From CAZQLE01 sp964593905 (GTDB lineage Bacteria > Chloroflexota > Anaerolineae > Anaerolineales > Anaerolineaceae), in the NCBI GenBank assembly GCA_964593905.1, contig CAZQLE010000013.1, positions 1-32,034 of the forward strand: a DNA stretch of 32,034 nucleotides. Direction: 5' to 3'. A program made the position numbers and the translations under genes. This document shows, piece after piece, positions 20,837 to 30,194 of this stretch. The notes below the pieces were generated by a model, which was given only the letters and a program-made list of their open reading frames with translations, ran no database searches and was not told the DNA's origin. Each line of letters starts with the position of its first letter. Position 1 is the stretch's first letter.

Positions 20837-22135
20837 ATGCGGCATTCGGAAAAATCTTTCAGAAAGTTTTTACTTCTCTGGTCAGGAGAGCTTGTTTCGG
20901 CGATTGGGAGCGGGCTAACGGCATTTGGCCTGGGGGTTTATGTTTTTGGGCTGACGGGTAAGGCATCGGCGTTGGCGCTTGTGACCCTGCTTGCATTTAT
21001 GCCGTCGCTGCTCTTAAGCCCGCTGGCCGGGGTGTTGGCAGACCGCTATGACCGCAGGCTTTTAATGGTGTTGGGCGATAGTCTTTCGGTGGTGGGGCTT
21101 GCATTCATTTTAATTTGTATGCTGCGGGGCGAAGCGCAACTGTGGCAAATTTGCGTGGGCGTGACCATAAGCTCGATATTTTCAGCGCTGCTTGACCCCG
21201 CATACAAAGCCACGGTGACCGATTTGTTGACCGAAGAGCAATACACCAAAGCAAGCGGTCTGGTTCAGGTGGCAAGCTCGTCAAAATTTCTTATTTCGCC
21301 CATCATTGCCGGGTTTCTGCTTTCTGTTTCAGATATAAAGCTGTTGCTGATCATTGATATCTGCACCTTCTTTGTGACCGTTGCCTCAACCCTGGTGGTG
21401 CGCAGCGGTCTTGCTGCAAAGAAATATACCCAGGCAAAATCTTTTATCCGCGAATTCAAAGAGGGTTGGGGCGCTGTTTCTGAAAACAGGGGTGTGCTGA
21501 TCCTGGTGATTATGACCTCGGTGCTGACATTTTTCCTCGGATTTATCGAAACACTCTCGCTGCCGATGATCCTTGCTTTTTCGAACAGCTCGGTGGCCGG
21601 AACCCTTGAAACTATTGTTGCTTCGGGCATGCTGGTTTCAAGTTTGTTAATCGGGGTTCTTCCCATAAAAAAGGGCTATGTGAAAATCCTTTCGATTTCG
21701 CTGTTTTGCGAAGGGTTATTTATGGCCGGCTTTGGGCTTCGCGAAAATATCGTGCTGATGGGAATTTCGGGCTTTCTGTTTTTTGCCATGATGCCGTTTG
21801 CAAACGCAAGCCTGGATTTTCTTGTGCGCACCAATATTAAAAATTCATTTCAGGGCCGGGCGTGGGCCTTTATCGGGCTTATTTCTCAACTTGGCTTTGT
21901 GGCTGCCTATGCACTTTCGGGCATACTTGCAGATTATGTGTTCACTCCTTTGCTGCTAGACGGCGGGGCGCTGGCCGACAGTGTGGGAAAGATCACAGGC
22001 ACGGGCAGCGGCAGAGGAATGGGGCTACTCATTATCCTGGCGGGTGCGCTGTTATGTGTGAGCGCAGTAATGGTATATGGCGTAAAACCGATTCGAAAGC
22101 TTGAAAACCGAGGCAGTTTATGTATTACCGAATAA
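20837..22135 (+). CDS. MFS transporter
   Basis: This 432-residue major facilitator protein has about twelve helices. The first half shows FLLLWSGELVSAIGSGLTAF and the family loop LSPLAGVLADRYDRRLLMVLG between helices 2 and 3. The type resembles MFS_3/EntS-like or macrolide exporters. It likely exports a small molecule by proton exchange. ATG 20837 is preceded by a modest GG-GA sequence. Its stop lies 16 bases inside the ABC permease gene, so the two are translationally coupled. Third-position composition and residues differ from the GC-rich genes at 30 kb, and the arrangement recalls Firmicutes export operons, which suggests transfer. Confidence 0.85.
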   Translation: MRHSEKSFRKFLLLWSGELVSAIGSGLTAFGLGVYVFGLTGKASALALVTLLAFMPSLLLSPLAGVLADRYDRRLLMVLGDSLSVVGLAFILICMLRGEAQLWQICVGVTISSIFSALLDPAYKATVTDLLTEEQYTKASGLVQVASSSKFLISPIIAGFLLSVSDIKLLLIIDICTFFVTVASTLVVRSGLAAKKYTQAKSFIREFKEGWGAVSENRGVLILVIMTSVLTFFLGFIETLSLPMILAFSNSSVAGTLETIVASGMLVSSLLIGVLPIKKGYVKILSISLFCEGLFMAGFGLRENIVLMGISGFLFFAMMPFANASLDFLVRTNIKNSFQGRAWAFIGLISQLGFVAAYALSGILADYVFTPLLLDGGALADSVGKITGTGSGRGMGLLIILAGALLCVSAVMVYGVKPIRKLENRGSLCITE

Positions 22136-24438
22136 TTCGTAATGATCTTTTAAAGAGTAAATCGATTTCGCTGACCATCATGATCTTTGTCGCTGCCGCG
22201 GCCATGCTGGTCTCTCTGGGGGCCATCCTCATCACCAACCTTGCGGGCGCGATTGATCTGTTGATGACGCAGGCGAAAACCCCTCATTTTATGCAGATGC
22301 ATTCGGGTGAAATGGATGCTGCGCAGCTTGCGGCTTTTGCAGAGCAGAATGGCAATGTTGATGAATTTCAGGTGCTTGAATTTCTCAATGTTGACGGCGC
22401 GCAGATTGTATTCGAGAACCATTCGCTGGCAGGTTATGTTCAGGATAACGGCTTCTCTGTTCAGAGCGAAAAATTTGATTATCTTCTCGACCTGGATGGA
22501 AACATCATCCAGGTAGCGGATGGCGAGATTTATGTTCCGCTGTGTTATCTGCAAGACGGCACCGCAAAGATGGGTGACCGGGCCGAGATACTGGGAAAGA
22601 AATTGACCGTTGCGGGGTATCTCCGCGATTCACAGATGAATTCGCTGCTGGCCTCGTCCAAGAGATTTCTGGTGAGCAAGAATGATTATGCCGAAATAAA
22701 AGATTTTGGCGACACCGAGTATCTGATCGAGTTCAGATTAAAAGACCTGTCTGGGCTGGGCGCATTTGAAACCGCCTACACTTCGGCCGGGCTTGCCGCA
22801 AACGGACCGACAATTACTTACCCGCTTTTTAAAATGCTTAACGCAATTTCTGACGGACTTATGATCGCGGTCATTCTTCTGGTCAGTGCGCTTGTTGTGG
22901 CAATTGCGTTTATGTGCATCCGCTTCACGCTGCTCGCAAAAATTGAGGATGACTACCGCGAGATCGGGGTGATGAAAGCGATTGGTTTGCGCGTTTCTGA
23001 CATAAAGAAAATTTATCTTGCAAAATACGCGGTCATTGCGGCAGCAGGCTGTGGGCTCGGATACGCACTTTCGTTTGTGTTCAGAGGCATGTTGCTTGAA
23101 AACATTCGGCTCTTTATGGGTGAAAGCGAAAACCCTTCGCTGACAGCGCTGCTGGGGATTGTTAGCGTGCTGATTGTATTTTTGGCAATTATCGCGTATG
23201 TGAACGGCGAGTTGAAGCGTTTTCGAAAAATATCTCCTGCCGAAGCCATCCGTTTTGGAACAGCACAGGAAAAACCATCTGGAGGAAAAATATTCCACCT
23301 GAGCAATAACAGGCTGCTGGACCCAAATATTTTTCTTGGCGTCAAAGATGTTCTGACACGGAAAAAGCTGTACATGACCATGCTTGCGGTGCTTGTGATC
23401 GCCGTATTTATCATCATTGTGCCGCAGAATCTCTACAACACAATTTCCTCAAATTCTTTCATCACTTATATGGGGATCGGCAAAAGTGATCTCCGCATCG
23501 ACATTCAGCAGACCGATCATATTGCCGATAAGGCGGCCGAAATTGCAAAGGTGATGGAGGGCGACAGTTCCATAGCTCGCTATGTTGTGCTCACCACCAA
23601 AACATTCAATGTTAAGATGGATGACGGCGCGGAGGAGCGCATAAAAATTGAGCTGGGCGACCATTCGGTATTCCCCTTAAAATACTCTGCGGGCGGGGCC
23701 CCGGCCGCTGAAGACGAAATTGCGCTTTCGGTGATGAACGCTGATGAGCTGGGCAAAAAGGTTGGCGATGTCATTACGCTGGTAATTGCAGGAAAAGAGA
23801 AAAATCTCAGGGTTTGCGGAATTTATTCTGACATTACCAACGGCGGCAAAACTTCAAAGGCGGTGTTTACCGACCATTCGCCAGATATGATGTGGAGTGT
23901 CATCAGCGCCGAACTTTCGGATAAGGCGCTTGTCGCAGACAAGATTGCGGAATATGCAGATCGGTTTGATTATGCAAAGGTTTCAGGAATTGATGAATAT
24001 ATCCGCCAGACCTACGGCTCAACCATCAGCTCGATTGGCAAGGCCGCGTATGCTGCAATTGCCGTGGCCCTGATATTAATTACACTGATTACCGTGTTGT
24101 TTATGAAAATGCTGGTTGCGAAAGATCGCTATTCCATTGCCGTAATGAAGGCATTTGGTTTTACAAACTCAGACATTAAAGCACAATATATTTCGCGTTC
24201 GATATTCGTTCTGGTGGTCGGAATTGTTCTCGGCACGCTTCTGGCAAACACGCTCGGAGAGGTGTTGGCGGGCCTGGTTATTGCTTCGTTTGGCGCATCA
24301 TCATTTGAGTTTACGGTCAACCCGCTTTCGGCGTATCTGCTTTGCCCGCTGATGACTGTTTGCGCGGTGCTTATTGCAACGTTTATCGGCACACTGGGCG
24401 CGGGACAGGTAAAGATCTCTGAAAATATTAAGGAATAG
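22120..24438 (+). CDS. FtsX-type ABC transporter permease
   Basis: This 772-residue permease has two FtsX/MacB-type modules. Helix 1 lies at residues about 15-40, followed by a large external domain (about 45-240), then three helices with the coupling-helix sequence KIEDDYREIGVMKAIGLRVSDIK. A second external domain (about 440-640) and a second three-helix FtsX unit with KDRYSIAVMKAFGFTNSDIK follow. The family drives mechanotransmission or extraction of substrates from the membrane (peptides, lipoproteins, antibiotics), not classic channel transport. It overlaps the MFS gene by 16 bases and ends three bases before the ATPase gene, so the three act as one unit. Confidence 0.88.
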   Translation: MYYRIIRNDLLKSKSISLTIMIFVAAAAMLVSLGAILITNLAGAIDLLMTQAKTPHFMQMHSGEMDAAQLAAFAEQNGNVDEFQVLEFLNVDGAQIVFENHSLAGYVQDNGFSVQSEKFDYLLDLDGNIIQVADGEIYVPLCYLQDGTAKMGDRAEILGKKLTVAGYLRDSQMNSLLASSKRFLVSKNDYAEIKDFGDTEYLIEFRLKDLSGLGAFETAYTSAGLAANGPTITYPLFKMLNAISDGLMIAVILLVSALVVAIAFMCIRFTLLAKIEDDYREIGVMKAIGLRVSDIKKIYLAKYAVIAAAGCGLGYALSFVFRGMLLENIRLFMGESENPSLTALLGIVSVLIVFLAIIAYVNGELKRFRKISPAEAIRFGTAQEKPSGGKIFHLSNNRLLDPNIFLGVKDVLTRKKLYMTMLAVLVIAVFIIIVPQNLYNTISSNSFITYMGIGKSDLRIDIQQTDHIADKAAEIAKVMEGDSSIARYVVLTTKTFNVKMDDGAEERIKIELGDHSVFPLKYSAGGAPAAEDEIALSVMNADELGKKVGDVITLVIAGKEKNLRVCGIYSDITNGGKTSKAVFTDHSPDMMWSVISAELSDKALVADKIAEYADRFDYAKVSGIDEYIRQTYGSTISSIGKAAYAAIAVALILITLITVLFMKMLVAKDRYSIAVMKAFGFTNSDIKAQYISRSIFVLVVGIVLGTLLANTLGEVLAGLVIASFGASSFEFTVNPLSAYLLCPLMTVCAVLIATFIGTLGAGQVKISENIKE

Positions 24439-24441
24439 CAT

Positions 24442-25206
24442 ATGAAAAAAATTGTGAGCTGTGAAAATATCGTCAAGTCGTTTGGCGAGGGTGATGAAAA
24501 ACGCAATGTTCTCGACGGAGTGTCGGTTGAAATCAATGAGGGCGAATTTGTTGCGGTGATGGGGCCCTCGGGCTCGGGGAAATCGACGCTGATGTTTGCG
24601 CTGAGTGGAATGGACGCTGTTGACGAAGGAAAAGTTGTTTTTGATGGCAAAGATTTAACCACACTTAAAGAAAATGAGCTGGCCGACATGCGCCGGGCAA
24701 AAATGGGGTTTATTTTTCAGCAGCCGACCTTGCTGAAAAACCTGAATATTCTCGATAACATCATTCTGTCGTCCATGCGCAACAACAAAGAAGACGCGGC
24801 GAAGATCGCCGAAAAAGCAAGAACATTGCTGCAAAAGACCGGCATCGCCGAGCTGGAAAAGCGGAACATTACCCAGGCTTCGGGGGGACAGCTTCAGCGG
24901 GTGGGAATCTGCCGCGCACTGATGAGCAACCCGAAAATTATTTTTGGCGACGAGCCAACGGGCGCGTTAAATTCAAAATCGGCCGGTGAAATTATGGACC
25001 TGCTGGCCGAGATTCATCGGGCCGGCACTGCCATTCTGCTGGTTACGCATGATATCAAAGTGGCTGCCAAAACCGAACGGGTGTTGTTTATGCTGGATGG
25101 CAAGATCGCAGGAGAGTATTTAGCCGGCCCCTATGATGAAGCCCGCGGCGATCTCAAGGCCCGCGAAGAGCATCTTACCGGGTTGCTGGCGAAAATGGTC
25201 ATCTGA
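24442..25206 (+). CDS. ABC transporter ATP-binding protein (LolD/MacB type)
   Basis: This 254-residue ATPase powers the permease encoded just upstream. It has Walker A GPSGSGKST (41-49), Q-loop FIFQQP (90-95), the signature ASGGQLQRVGICRAL starting at 146 with A in place of the usual L, Walker B IIFGDEPTGAL (166-176) and the switch histidine LLVTHD (H203). The EPTGALN box is typical of the MacB/LolD/BceA subfamily that pairs with FtsX permeases. All catalytic residues are present. It starts three bases after the permease stop; AAGGA upstream is in the end of that gene. A terminator follows. Confidence 0.92.
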   Translation: MKKIVSCENIVKSFGEGDEKRNVLDGVSVEINEGEFVAVMGPSGSGKSTLMFALSGMDAVDEGKVVFDGKDLTTLKENELADMRRAKMGFIFQQPTLLKNLNILDNIILSSMRNNKEDAAKIAEKARTLLQKTGIAELEKRNITQASGGQLQRVGICRALMSNPKIIFGDEPTGALNSKSAGEIMDLLAEIHRAGTAILLVTHDIKVAAKTERVLFMLDGKIAGEYLAGPYDEARGDLKAREEHLTGLLAKMVI

Positions 25207-25210
25207 TCGG

Positions 25211-25231
25211 GGCGGGTGCGCCGGGTTTTTT
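25211..25231 (+). terminator. Intrinsic terminator of the ABC operon
   Basis: GGCG-GGTG-CGCC followed by GGG and TTTTTT. A second GC hairpin, GCCGCG/CGCGGC, lies at 25268-25285. Confidence 0.55.
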
Positions 25232-25287
25232 AAAGATCGATTTCAATTCTTTTTGGTTTTTAAGAATGCCGCGCGCCGCCGCGGCAC

Positions 25288-25316
25288 TTTACATTAATAA
25301 AAAGAGTCGTTACAAT
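25288..25316 (+). promoter_or_regulatory. Promoter of the sensor operon
   Basis: TTTACA (25288-25293), 17-base spacer, TACAAT (25311-25316). It lies about 60 bases before the GTG start at 25379 and just after the terminator hairpins of the ABC operon. Confidence 0.7.
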
Positions 25317-25378
25317 ATTTTCCATACAGGCGTTTGTAAGACAATAGCCGCATTTTCTTTCTCCACCCATGGATTACC

Positions 25379-26197
25379 GTGAAAATTTCAGGTTGGTTGA
25401 TTCGTTACCGATTATTATTGACGGCAAGTTTGATTTTGCTAACGGGTGTTTCATGCTCTTCGCATAGGCAAGAGACTGTTTTCCCTGCGCCTTCGCCAAC
25501 CTCACTGCCAACCGATGAAGGCGTTATCTATCTGCATTACAACGAACGGCCGCCTTACCTGATCACAACAGAGAATGGCGTGGAAGGCTTGACCGGCAGC
25601 CCGACAACGCTGGTGTTTGAAAAAAGCCAGATACCTTTTCAATGGAAGCAAACCCCCTCCAAGCGTCAAATTTACATTCTGCAGCAAAATACGGGCCGTG
25701 ATTGCCTGCCGGGGTGGTTTAAAACCACAGAGCGCGAAACCTACGCCCGTTATACACTGCCGGTTTATCAAGAAAAGCCGCAAATTGCGCTGGCGCGGGC
25801 AGATAATGACAGAATACCGGCCTCCGGCACAGTGGAAGATTTCTTTTCCAACGCGCAATTAACCCTGCTGGTGAAGGATGGCTATTCCTACGGAGATTTT
25901 ATCGATCAACGAATCGCAGAATTGGACCCGGTTCGTATTGAAACCACCGTTGAAAATAGCGGGATGCTGAAAATGATCTATGCCAGTCACGCCGATTATT
26001 TTTTTATTGCACCCGAAGAAGCCGAAGGGCTAATCAACGCCTCGGGGTTTGATTTGCACGACTTTAAGACCATTCACTTCACCGATATTGTGGCCGGTGA
26101 AAAACGGTATATCCTTTGCAACTTCCAGATTGATGATTCAACCATCGAACGGTTGAATGAGGCCATTCGCCAGTATGTTGACCTCGCACCCGAATAA
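25379..26197 (+). CDS. Solute-binding-protein-like lipoprotein (SBP_bac_3 type)
   Basis: This 272-residue exported lipoprotein has a signal peptide with lipobox LTGVSC (C26), a short Pro/Thr linker and a family-3 periplasmic binding fold. The fold shows IYLHYNERPPYLITTENGVE and LTGSPTTLVFEKSQIPFQWK, then CLPGWFKTTERETYARYTLPVY, and the C-terminal ERLNEAIRQYVDLAPE. These proteins bind amino acids or similar ligands, but no transporter is encoded here. The next gene is a membrane histidine kinase starting 13 bases after the stop, so this protein probably senses or presents a ligand to it. GTG 25379 is the start (no ATG fits the signal peptide). Confidence 0.82.
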   Translation: MKISGWLIRYRLLLTASLILLTGVSCSSHRQETVFPAPSPTSLPTDEGVIYLHYNERPPYLITTENGVEGLTGSPTTLVFEKSQIPFQWKQTPSKRQIYILQQNTGRDCLPGWFKTTERETYARYTLPVYQEKPQIALARADNDRIPASGTVEDFFSNAQLTLLVKDGYSYGDFIDQRIAELDPVRIETTVENSGMLKMIYASHADYFFIAPEEAEGLINASGFDLHDFKTIHFTDIVAGEKRYILCNFQIDDSTIERLNEAIRQYVDLAPE

Positions 26198-26210
26198 GAC
26201 CGGCACAGAT

Positions 26211-28583
26211 ATGAGAAAACAAAAGAGCAAACTTACCGGGGCCAGAAGATTTGTTTTATTTGTCATTCTGGGTTTTTGTATCCTTTTTTTGTTATTTGTA
26301 TGGGGATACGAAAACTATACTCTTGATAATCGCTACCGGGCCGTTGAAGCTTATGCGGGTGTAATTTCGAATTCCCTCTGGAATTTCGAAGCGCGGGCGC
26401 CGACGGATTATTTAACCCTGATGGTCAATGAACAGGATTATGAACGCTTTCGCGTCATTAGCAATGACGGGATGATTTTTGTCGATGTTCAGAGCAATAC
26501 ACCCGATCCTTTAACCAGTTTGTTGATGACGTTCAAGCTGATCCAGCGCGTGGAAATCACGGCCGACATCCGTTATGGCGAAAATGTAATCGGCGAAATA
26601 TCTGCCATCTGGCTGAAAAAAAACATCTTCGTCTATTTTTATGCGCTAATCCTCACCACTTTGCTATCGGGTATCATCTGGTTATACTGGCGCATCATCC
26701 AATCCAATCGCGAACTGGAAATACGCGTTCGGGCGCGCACCGAAGAGCTGCATAACAAAAATATTGAACTGGCAGAGAGCGAGGCGCAATATCGCAGTAT
26801 CTTTGAAGATTCGCCCATCTCGCTGCGCGAAGAAGACTTTTCGGGGGTCAAGCAGATCATTGACCGGCTGCGTGCCGAAGGCGTTAACGATTTTCTGGAT
26901 TATTTTCATAAACACCCTGAAACGCTGTCGGATTGTGTGCAGGCTGTGAAAGTTTTGAATGTTAACCAGAACACACTTGAGCTTTTTGGAACAGACAGTA
27001 AAGAGAGACTCTATCTGGGTTTGGCCGGCGTGTTTACCGACGAATCTCTGATTGCCTTCAAACAGCAACTGGTGGCATTTACAGAAGGCCGGGTTCATTT
27101 TGAATGTGAGACCATTCAACAAATGGTGACCGGAGAAAAGCTGTGGGCTGGCACAAGCGTATCCATCGCGCCCGGCTATGAGAAAAGCTGGGGAAAAGTG
27201 TTTGTGTCGGTCATTGACATTACCGACCGTAAGAAAACCGAAGAGGAGCTTGCGAAGTATCGCGAGCATCTGGAAGATCTGGTTTCAGAGCGCACCACCG
27301 AGCTGATTGCCCTGCAACACCAACTGGAGCAGCGCGTTATCGAGCGAACAGAAGAACTGGCTCAGGTGAACAAAGGCCTGAATGTGGAAATTTTGGAGCG
27401 TAAACGACTTCAGGAGGCGGTGCAGCGCTACACCGAAGAGCTGGAACAACGGGTTGTTGACCAAAACCGGAAGCTTTCGGTGCTTTATGATGTGACGGCG
27501 GTGGCCAGCCAGGTATTGGACCTGGATGAGCTGCTCTCTCGTTCTCTCGAACGCTCACTGGCGGCCATGCAGTGCAAGGCGGGTATCATCCAACTGGTAG
27601 ACGAAAGCCAGCCCATCCTGTGTCTGAACACACAACGGGGTATATCCACCACCATTTCAGACGGTATAGCAGCCTTTTTTGCCGATCAGGAAGATATCAG
27701 AACAATTTTTGAAGCGCATTCTCCGCTGGTGATTTCTGACCTTTCTGCCGATCTGCGTATACCAGACCTGGTTCGTCAGAGCGAATGGCAATCGTATGTC
27801 GGGGTTCCCATTCAGGATGCGCGTGGAAAACTGCTGGGCCTTCTCAGCATTCTGGGGGACAATGAGTGGCAATTGAGCGATGAAGAGTTGACCCTGTTGG
27901 CCTCGATTGCCGATCATATCGGGCTGGCGGTCGAGAATGTGCGCCTGCGCCGGCAGGCCGAAAAAACTGCCGTGCTGGAAGACCGTCAGCACCTGGCCAG
28001 AGAGCTGCACGATGCCGTTAATCAGAGCCTGTTTTCAGCCAGTGTGATCGCCGAGACCCTGCCGCGCCTGTGGGAACGCAACCCGCTGGTGGTTCAGCAG
28101 CAGTTGGAAGTGCTGCACAGGCTGATTCGCGGAGCGCTGGCAGAAATGCGCATCATGCTGCTGGAGCTGCGCCCGGTATCGATGGAAAATGCTGAATTGA
28201 AAGATCTGCTGCGTCAACTGGTGGACGGCATGAAAGGCCGCACACAGTTGGATATTTCACTCCAGGCCGATGGCGAATGTGCGATTCCAATCCAGGTGAA
28301 AAGAGATCTTTTCCGAATTGCGCAGGAAGCATTGAACAATGTGGTCAAACATGCGCGCGCGCAGCATGTCACCCTCAAGCTTAACCAGGGGATGCAGCAG
28401 ATCACGTTGCATATCTGTGATGATGGCCAGGGTTTTGAAATTAATGCGGTCGACGGCCGGCATATGGGGCTGCAGATCATGCGCGAACGGGCAAAAAACA
28501 TTGGTGCATGCCTGGCAATTAACAGCCAGCCCGGTGCGGGGACCGAAATTGACGTGGTCTGGCCGGATTCAACAGATGGATAA
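26211..28583 (+). CDS. Membrane sensor histidine kinase with PAS and GAF domains (HisKA_3/NarX-type)
   Basis: This 790-residue kinase has, in order: TM1 (about 14-31), an external sensor domain (32-138), TM2 (139-160), a coiled coil, one PAS-like domain (about 190-340, ending with SVIDITDRKK), a long coiled coil (340-420), a GAF domain (about 424-575), a HisKA_3 dimerisation helix with ARELHDAVNQ (His600), and a HATPase domain with QEALNNVVKHA (705-715), DDGQGF (737-742) and GAGTEI (775-780). HisKA_3 kinases usually phosphorylate NarL/LuxR-type regulators; none is encoded in this window. ATG 26211 follows the binding-protein stop by 13 bases, so the two are co-transcribed. Confidence 0.92.
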   Translation: MRKQKSKLTGARRFVLFVILGFCILFLLFVWGYENYTLDNRYRAVEAYAGVISNSLWNFEARAPTDYLTLMVNEQDYERFRVISNDGMIFVDVQSNTPDPLTSLLMTFKLIQRVEITADIRYGENVIGEISAIWLKKNIFVYFYALILTTLLSGIIWLYWRIIQSNRELEIRVRARTEELHNKNIELAESEAQYRSIFEDSPISLREEDFSGVKQIIDRLRAEGVNDFLDYFHKHPETLSDCVQAVKVLNVNQNTLELFGTDSKERLYLGLAGVFTDESLIAFKQQLVAFTEGRVHFECETIQQMVTGEKLWAGTSVSIAPGYEKSWGKVFVSVIDITDRKKTEEELAKYREHLEDLVSERTTELIALQHQLEQRVIERTEELAQVNKGLNVEILERKRLQEAVQRYTEELEQRVVDQNRKLSVLYDVTAVASQVLDLDELLSRSLERSLAAMQCKAGIIQLVDESQPILCLNTQRGISTTISDGIAAFFADQEDIRTIFEAHSPLVISDLSADLRIPDLVRQSEWQSYVGVPIQDARGKLLGLLSILGDNEWQLSDEELTLLASIADHIGLAVENVRLRRQAEKTAVLEDRQHLARELHDAVNQSLFSASVIAETLPRLWERNPLVVQQQLEVLHRLIRGALAEMRIMLLELRPVSMENAELKDLLRQLVDGMKGRTQLDISLQADGECAIPIQVKRDLFRIAQEALNNVVKHARAQHVTLKLNQGMQQITLHICDDGQGFEINAVDGRHMGLQIMRERAKNIGACLAINSQPGAGTEIDVVWPDSTDG

Positions 28584-28655
28584 ACTGATACACCGATAAC
28601 AGCAAGGTGCGCCCTGACGCACTCAGCGGCCAACTTCACAGCAAAGGATGATCGC

Positions 28656-29935
28656 ATGAAAACCAAAACCCCATGGGTCTGTAGTATTCTCATATGCCTG
28701 TTTCTGGCAGCCTGTGCACCCCCGCAGGACGCTGAAAAAGACATCGACATCGCTGTAGCCCTGACCCAGACCGCTGCTGTGCCCCAGGCACCTGTTGAGC
28801 AGCCGGCCAATACACCTGCCGTTTCTTCACTTGCGCCAGACGGCGCAGCCCGGGTTGAGTTCCAGCCGAATACCTACACCTGGTACACAAATGGTGATCT
28901 TGAGCCGGGGGCTGTGCAGCAGTTTGCACTGGCCGGGTTGGCCGGTCAACAGGTGACCATCTGGTTGTCCACCACACCTGCTTCAGAGGGGGCCAATCTC
29001 TATGCTGCGTTGAATATCACCGGCGCCGATGGACAGGCCTTTTCGTTTAGCCCCGAACCCTATTGGAGCACCGTCCTGCCGGCAACCCAGGATTACGTAG
29101 TCGAGGTCCGCTCACTGGGCCAGCAGGCCATCACCTACCAGATTGTGGTCAAGAAATCACCGACAACCATAGACCCGGCTCAGGGTGCCATGTACGACCT
29201 GTTCCCCGATTCCATCTGCCAGGATCTGCGAACTGTGGCGTCTGAATCTTTGGGCGTGGAGTTTTTTGCGCAAACCAGGGCGCCATTCTTTGATGCGCTG
29301 GGCGGCGAAGCCGGGCAGGGTTGTCACCTGGGTACCGGCGGCAATGGAACACAGTTCAACAGTCCTCAGGATGTGCTGGCCATCCTGGCAGGTTCGGTTG
29401 GCGCAGGCTGGACAGAACAGCCCGCTTACCAGGCCGATGGCCCTACCGGGGCCTCGACGGCCCTGTCGCTCGATATGGCTCTGATGCTGATCTCTGCCAA
29501 CTGGCAGCCTGAAATCGGCGCGCCTTGCCCGGCCGACCGTCCCATTTCAGAGTGCAGCCTCACCCCGGAACAAAAAATCTACACCATCGATATCGATATC
29601 GCCCTCTACAAAGCCGATTTCTCGTTGGANNNNNNNNNNCTGGGAGGATGCTGCGACCAACTTCAGCCTGGATTTATACCAGGATTGGAAAACCATCTAT
29701 GGGCACCCATACGGCGGTGGCCAACGGCGGCGATAAAATCGACTCGCTGGATGTCTCGATCAACGGCAATCTTCAGGGTAAGGTTGTAACGGTGCAGTTC
29801 CAGAGCTCCTTTACCTCTGACCCCGGCACCGCCCAGATCACCTACCTCGATGTCAACACCATCCATTGGAAAATGATCGACCCTCCGGAGGGCGAGTATT
29901 ACCTGCCATTGGAAGCCACGCTGACACGCAAGTAA
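28656..29935 (+). CDS. Lipoprotein of unknown function, broken by a gap and a frameshift
   Basis: The protein has a signal peptide and lipobox FLAAC, then a low-complexity linker. Next is a jelly-roll-like region (about 65-170: VEFQPNTYTWYTNGDLEPG, VTIWLSTTP, YVVEVRSLGQQAITYQIVV), and then a cysteine-containing region with CQDLRTVASES and GQGCHLGTGGNG. Ten N bases interrupt it at 29630-29639. If no or 3n bases are missing, the frame continues DWEDAATNFSLDLYQDW, but the coherent C-terminus (DKIDSLDVSINGNLQG to LEATLTRK, stop 29933-29935) is in another frame, so there is a frameshift near 29690-29705. This is probably an assembly error next to the gap. AAAGGA precedes ATG 28656. Confidence 0.7.
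29630..29639. other. Scaffold gap (10 N)
   Basis: Ten N bases within the lipoprotein gene. Unlike the gap at 19771-19780, the flanks share no overlap. Closing it with no added bases keeps the reading frame through the next 50 bases. Confidence 0.9.
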
Positions 29936-29954
29936 AACAACTTCAACGATCGAC

Positions 29955-29987
29955 CGCCCCTGGCCTAATAGCAGGGGCGTTTTTTTT
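29955..29987 (+). terminator. Strong intrinsic terminator
   Basis: CGCCCCTG (29955-29962) and CAGGGGCG (29972-29979) pair perfectly, followed by eight T bases (29980-29987). It ends the lipoprotein transcript. Confidence 0.92.
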
Positions 29988-30094
29988 GGAAAACACGAAC
30001 TTTTGTAACAAATTTGCCAGAGAGGAAGATGTCGTCAAGTCTCTCACAGATGTTGATTGTTTTTGAAAGCGCTTCTAAGAAAAGTAAATTTATG

Positions 30095-30169
30095 TGGTAC
30101 ACTTTACAGGTTGCGATTTTGTTGTCGTAACATGCCAACCTGGCAAGCAAGGCCGGAAATCATACCGGC
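30095..30169 (+). promoter_or_regulatory. Extended -10 promoter and structured leader of the helicase gene
   Basis: TGGTACACT (30095-30103) fits an extended -10 element without a clear -35. The leader that follows has two hairpins: TGCCA-ACC-TGGCA (30133-30145) and GCCGG/CCGGC (30152-30169). Structured leaders are common on cold-induced DEAD-box mRNAs, so temperature or self-regulation is possible. Confidence 0.45.
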
Positions 30170-30194
30170 GTTGATTTATAGATAAGGATTTTTT

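Noticed and set aside
11812..20850. Shared 14-mer GATCATGCGGCATT at about 11814 and 20833
   Set aside because: About one or two exact 14-base matches are expected by chance in 32 kb. The flanks do not align beyond it.
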